From Betaproteobacteria bacterium (GTDB lineage: Bacteria > Pseudomonadota > Gammaproteobacteria > Burkholderiales > Casimicrobiaceae), in NCBI GenBank assembly GCA_013298765.1, contig JAAFJA010000012.1, forward strand, positions 1 through 64,000: a DNA stretch of 64,000 nucleotides, given 5' to 3'. A model generated the notes under the pieces. It ran no database searches and had not been told where the DNA came from. It was given only the letters and a program-made list of their open reading frames with translations. The stretch's first letter is position 1. Each line of letters opens with the position of its first letter. The position numbers and the translations under genes were made by a program. Of this stretch, positions 62,565 through 64,000 are shown piece after piece.

Positions 62565-63071
62565 TCAACCAACGAGCTTTTCATGCAAGATGGTCTTTCT
62601 GTAGCGAAAGAAAATTACCGCGCAAGCAACTAAGTGCACAAATAATGATTGTCTCGCTCCTTCCGTTTCCAGAGTTATTGCCTCAAATATGCTGATTCGG
62701 CAGAGAGGTTCCCAAACGTGCGAGTAGAGACAACCCGGAGCAAACAACCAACCAGAAATAACGAGAAGCACAAGTCCCGACGTAATGCATGCAAACAGCA
62801 TCCCACGAACAGATTTTGCGAATCCAAACTGAGCGCCAAAAATAAGCGACGGTACGAGGAAAAACAGAATGCCTGCGTATGCGGGAAACAGACCGGACAA
62901 CACTAGAGTTAGCAAATTGGCGTCATACTTGCTCGCCACTGCGCTGTAACTTCCCGAAAGATATGCCGAGATCGGCACGGCAACTATGACGAGTGCAGCC
63001 GTGAAGGCCAGATAGCAAATCGTTGACACGATTGCTCGCCCAAGTCGATCAGGTTTTGTCACTCCCTCCAT
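62565..63071 (-). CDS. hypothetical four-span membrane protein
   Basis: 168 residues with about four hydrophobic segments (AIVSTICYLAFTAALVIVAVPI, LTLVLSGLFPAYAGILFFLVPSLIF, MLFACITSGLVLLVISGWLF and a C-terminal LFVHLVACAVIFF). Family not recognised. The ATG at 63071 (MEGVTKP) has GGGGAG ten bases upstream; the frame is open further to 63101. Base composition is a little lower in G+C than the neighbours, which may point to recent arrival. It lies between a LysR gene and an MFS gene, with no visible link to either. Confidence 0.7.
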   Translation of the reverse strand: MEGVTKPDRLGRAIVSTICYLAFTAALVIVAVPISAYLSGSYSAVASKYDANLLTLVLSGLFPAYAGILFFLVPSLIFGAQFGFAKSVRGMLFACITSGLVLLVISGWLFAPGCLYSHVWEPLCRISIFEAITLETEGARQSLFVHLVACAVIFFRYRKTILHEKLVG

Positions 63072-63131
63072 GTTGCTCAATCTCCCCATTTGCAATCGCA
63101 ACGTATCTCGTAATGCCCTCGTTGTAGGTGG

Positions 63132-64000
63132 TTACGCAACCGCTACTCGCTTATCCAACGCCCGCTCATCAATCGGCAAATGCACCAGCGCGGCGAACAC
63201 GCCGAGCGCGATGATGATGATCCACACGGTGTTGTAGTTGCCTTGCAGGTCGAACATTTTTCCACCGAGCCACGCACCCAGGAAGCTGCCGATCTGATGT
63301 GAAAAGAAGACGATGCCGCCGAGCATGCCGAGGTAGCGTGCGCCGTAGATTTGGGCGACCAGCGCGTTGGTGGGCGGTACGGTGGAGAGCCACAAGAAAC
63401 CGATCGCCGCAGCGAACGCGTACACCGACCACGCGGTAAGCGGAAGCGCGAGGAAGATGACGATCACGATCGAGCGCATCAAGTAAATGAATGAAAGCAC
63501 GTAGCGCTTAGGCATTTTTCCTGCGACTACACCCGCGAGATATGTGCCGATGCAATTAAACAAGCCGACCAGAGCGAGCGCGGTCACGCCCACGTGCGCA
63601 GGCACGCCTTTGTCGAGCAAATAGGGCGTGAGGTGCGCGCCGATGAAAACGACTTGGAAACCGCATACGAAATAGCCAAGTGTGAGCAATAAGTACGAGC
63701 GATCCGCAAACGCGGTTTTCATCGCCTCGCCCGCAGTTGCTTGGCCGACGCTAGAGGGCTGCGGTAGCTTTCCTTTTTCGCCGAGCTTCGCGAAATACCA
63801 GCCTAGCGGTGCCATCGTGGCGGTTATCACCGCGAGACCGAGGAGCGAAAATTTCCAACCTTCAGTCGAGATAAACCACTGCCCGACCGGGATCATGATG
63901 AACTGGCCAAACGACCCAGCGGCGGCACTGATACCAAACGCCCACGCGCGCCGCGAGGCATCCACCATCTTGCCGAGGACGCTGTAGGCCACCGAATACG
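63132..64000 (-). CDS. MFS transporter, 5' part beyond the window
   Basis: About 289 residues of an MFS permease, with the stop at 63132 and the N-terminal part beyond the right edge. Eight hydrophobic segments are visible, including SAAAGSFGQFIMIPVGQWFISTEGWKFSLLGLAVI, LLLTLGYFVCGFQVVFIGAHLTPYLLDKGV and the late pair LGGIVFFSHQIGSFLGAWLGGKMFD. The GAHLTPYLxDxG region is seen in the OFA/monocarboxylate-like branch of MFS. The substrate is unknown. An apparent GTG start at 63992 is not the true start, because the frame continues upstream with membrane-protein-like sequence. Confidence 0.88.
   Translation of the reverse strand, partial: YSVAYSVLGKMVDASRRAWAFGISAAAGSFGQFIMIPVGQWFISTEGWKFSLLGLAVITATMAPLGWYFAKLGEKGKLPQPSSVGQATAGEAMKTAFADRSYLLLTLGYFVCGFQVVFIGAHLTPYLLDKGVPAHVGVTALALVGLFNCIGTYLAGVVAGKMPKRYVLSFIYLMRSIVIVIFLALPLTAWSVYAFAAAIGFLWLSTVPPTNALVAQIYGARYLGMLGGIVFFSHQIGSFLGAWLGGKMFDLQGNYNTVWIIIIALGVFAALVHLPIDERALDKRVAVA

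Overview
The window is a gene-dense chromosomal segment of a Gram-negative bacterium, roughly 57-60 % G+C by eye. Gene content points to Betaproteobacteria, probably Burkholderiales-like. The pointers are a Bug-family tripartite-tricarboxylate binding protein, the GlrK/QseG/GlrR signalling trio, LpxH, a large fused indolepyruvate:ferredoxin oxidoreductase, a Cds6-type tail on an L,D-transpeptidase, and secreted DUF11, DUF4394 and DUF5648 proteins. The genus is not determined.

Layout. 1-2982: the 5' part of a large secreted Gly-rich/DUF11 repeat protein (minus strand, continues past the left edge). 3.3-8.8 kb: housekeeping and envelope genes (nudC, a TPR protein, an L,D-transpeptidase, two cyclophilins, lpxH). 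8.9-9.7 kb: tRNA-Ala(CGC), whose 3' end runs into a hairpin and duplicated repeat block. 9.7-14.8 kb: a hydrolase, an acetyltransferase, an iodotyrosine-deiodinase-like nitroreductase, an M48 protease and a DUF898 membrane protein. 15.1-18.7 kb: three exported proteins, one with a serine-hydrolase-like motif. 18.8-25.8 kb: indolepyruvate oxidoreductase, a LysR regulator, a lipoprotein hydrolase, a hotdog thioesterase. 25.9-29.8 kb: three paralogous DUF4394 proteins with dockerin-like tails, with a decayed thioesterase fragment lodged between the first two. 29.8-36.2 kb: a carboxylesterase, a DUF1853 protein, a 26-residue basic protein, a CoA-transferase, a ferredoxin, a CysQ-like phosphatase, and folA-azlC-azlD; two inverted-repeat elements lie here. 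36.2-39.7 kb: glrK-qseG-glrR. 40.2-44.2 kb: a four-gene operon (EamA, ABM, NIPSNAP, ArsR), then dut and a PfkB kinase. 44.5-53.7 kb: ctpA, a LOG protein, polA and a SNF2 helicase. 53.7-59.5 kb: a peptide-export locus. 59.7-64 kb: a Bug protein, a tautomerase operon with a divergent LysR gene, a membrane protein, and part of an MFS transporter.

The most interesting block is 53.7-59.5 kb. It holds a solo LuxR-type HTH gene, a cluster of TAGACA/TGTCTA palindromes, an HlyD-type adaptor, a 69-residue precursor with a double-glycine leader, a CPBP membrane protease (candidate immunity protein) and a C39-peptidase ABC exporter. Together these make a colicin-V-like system with an unusual acidic, Gly/Tyr/Trp-rich predicted product. 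The adaptor gene carries an in-frame TAA and an in-frame insert made of two dispersed repeats, so the system may be decaying, or the gene may be read through. All protein family calls were made by eye from motifs; no database search was run.
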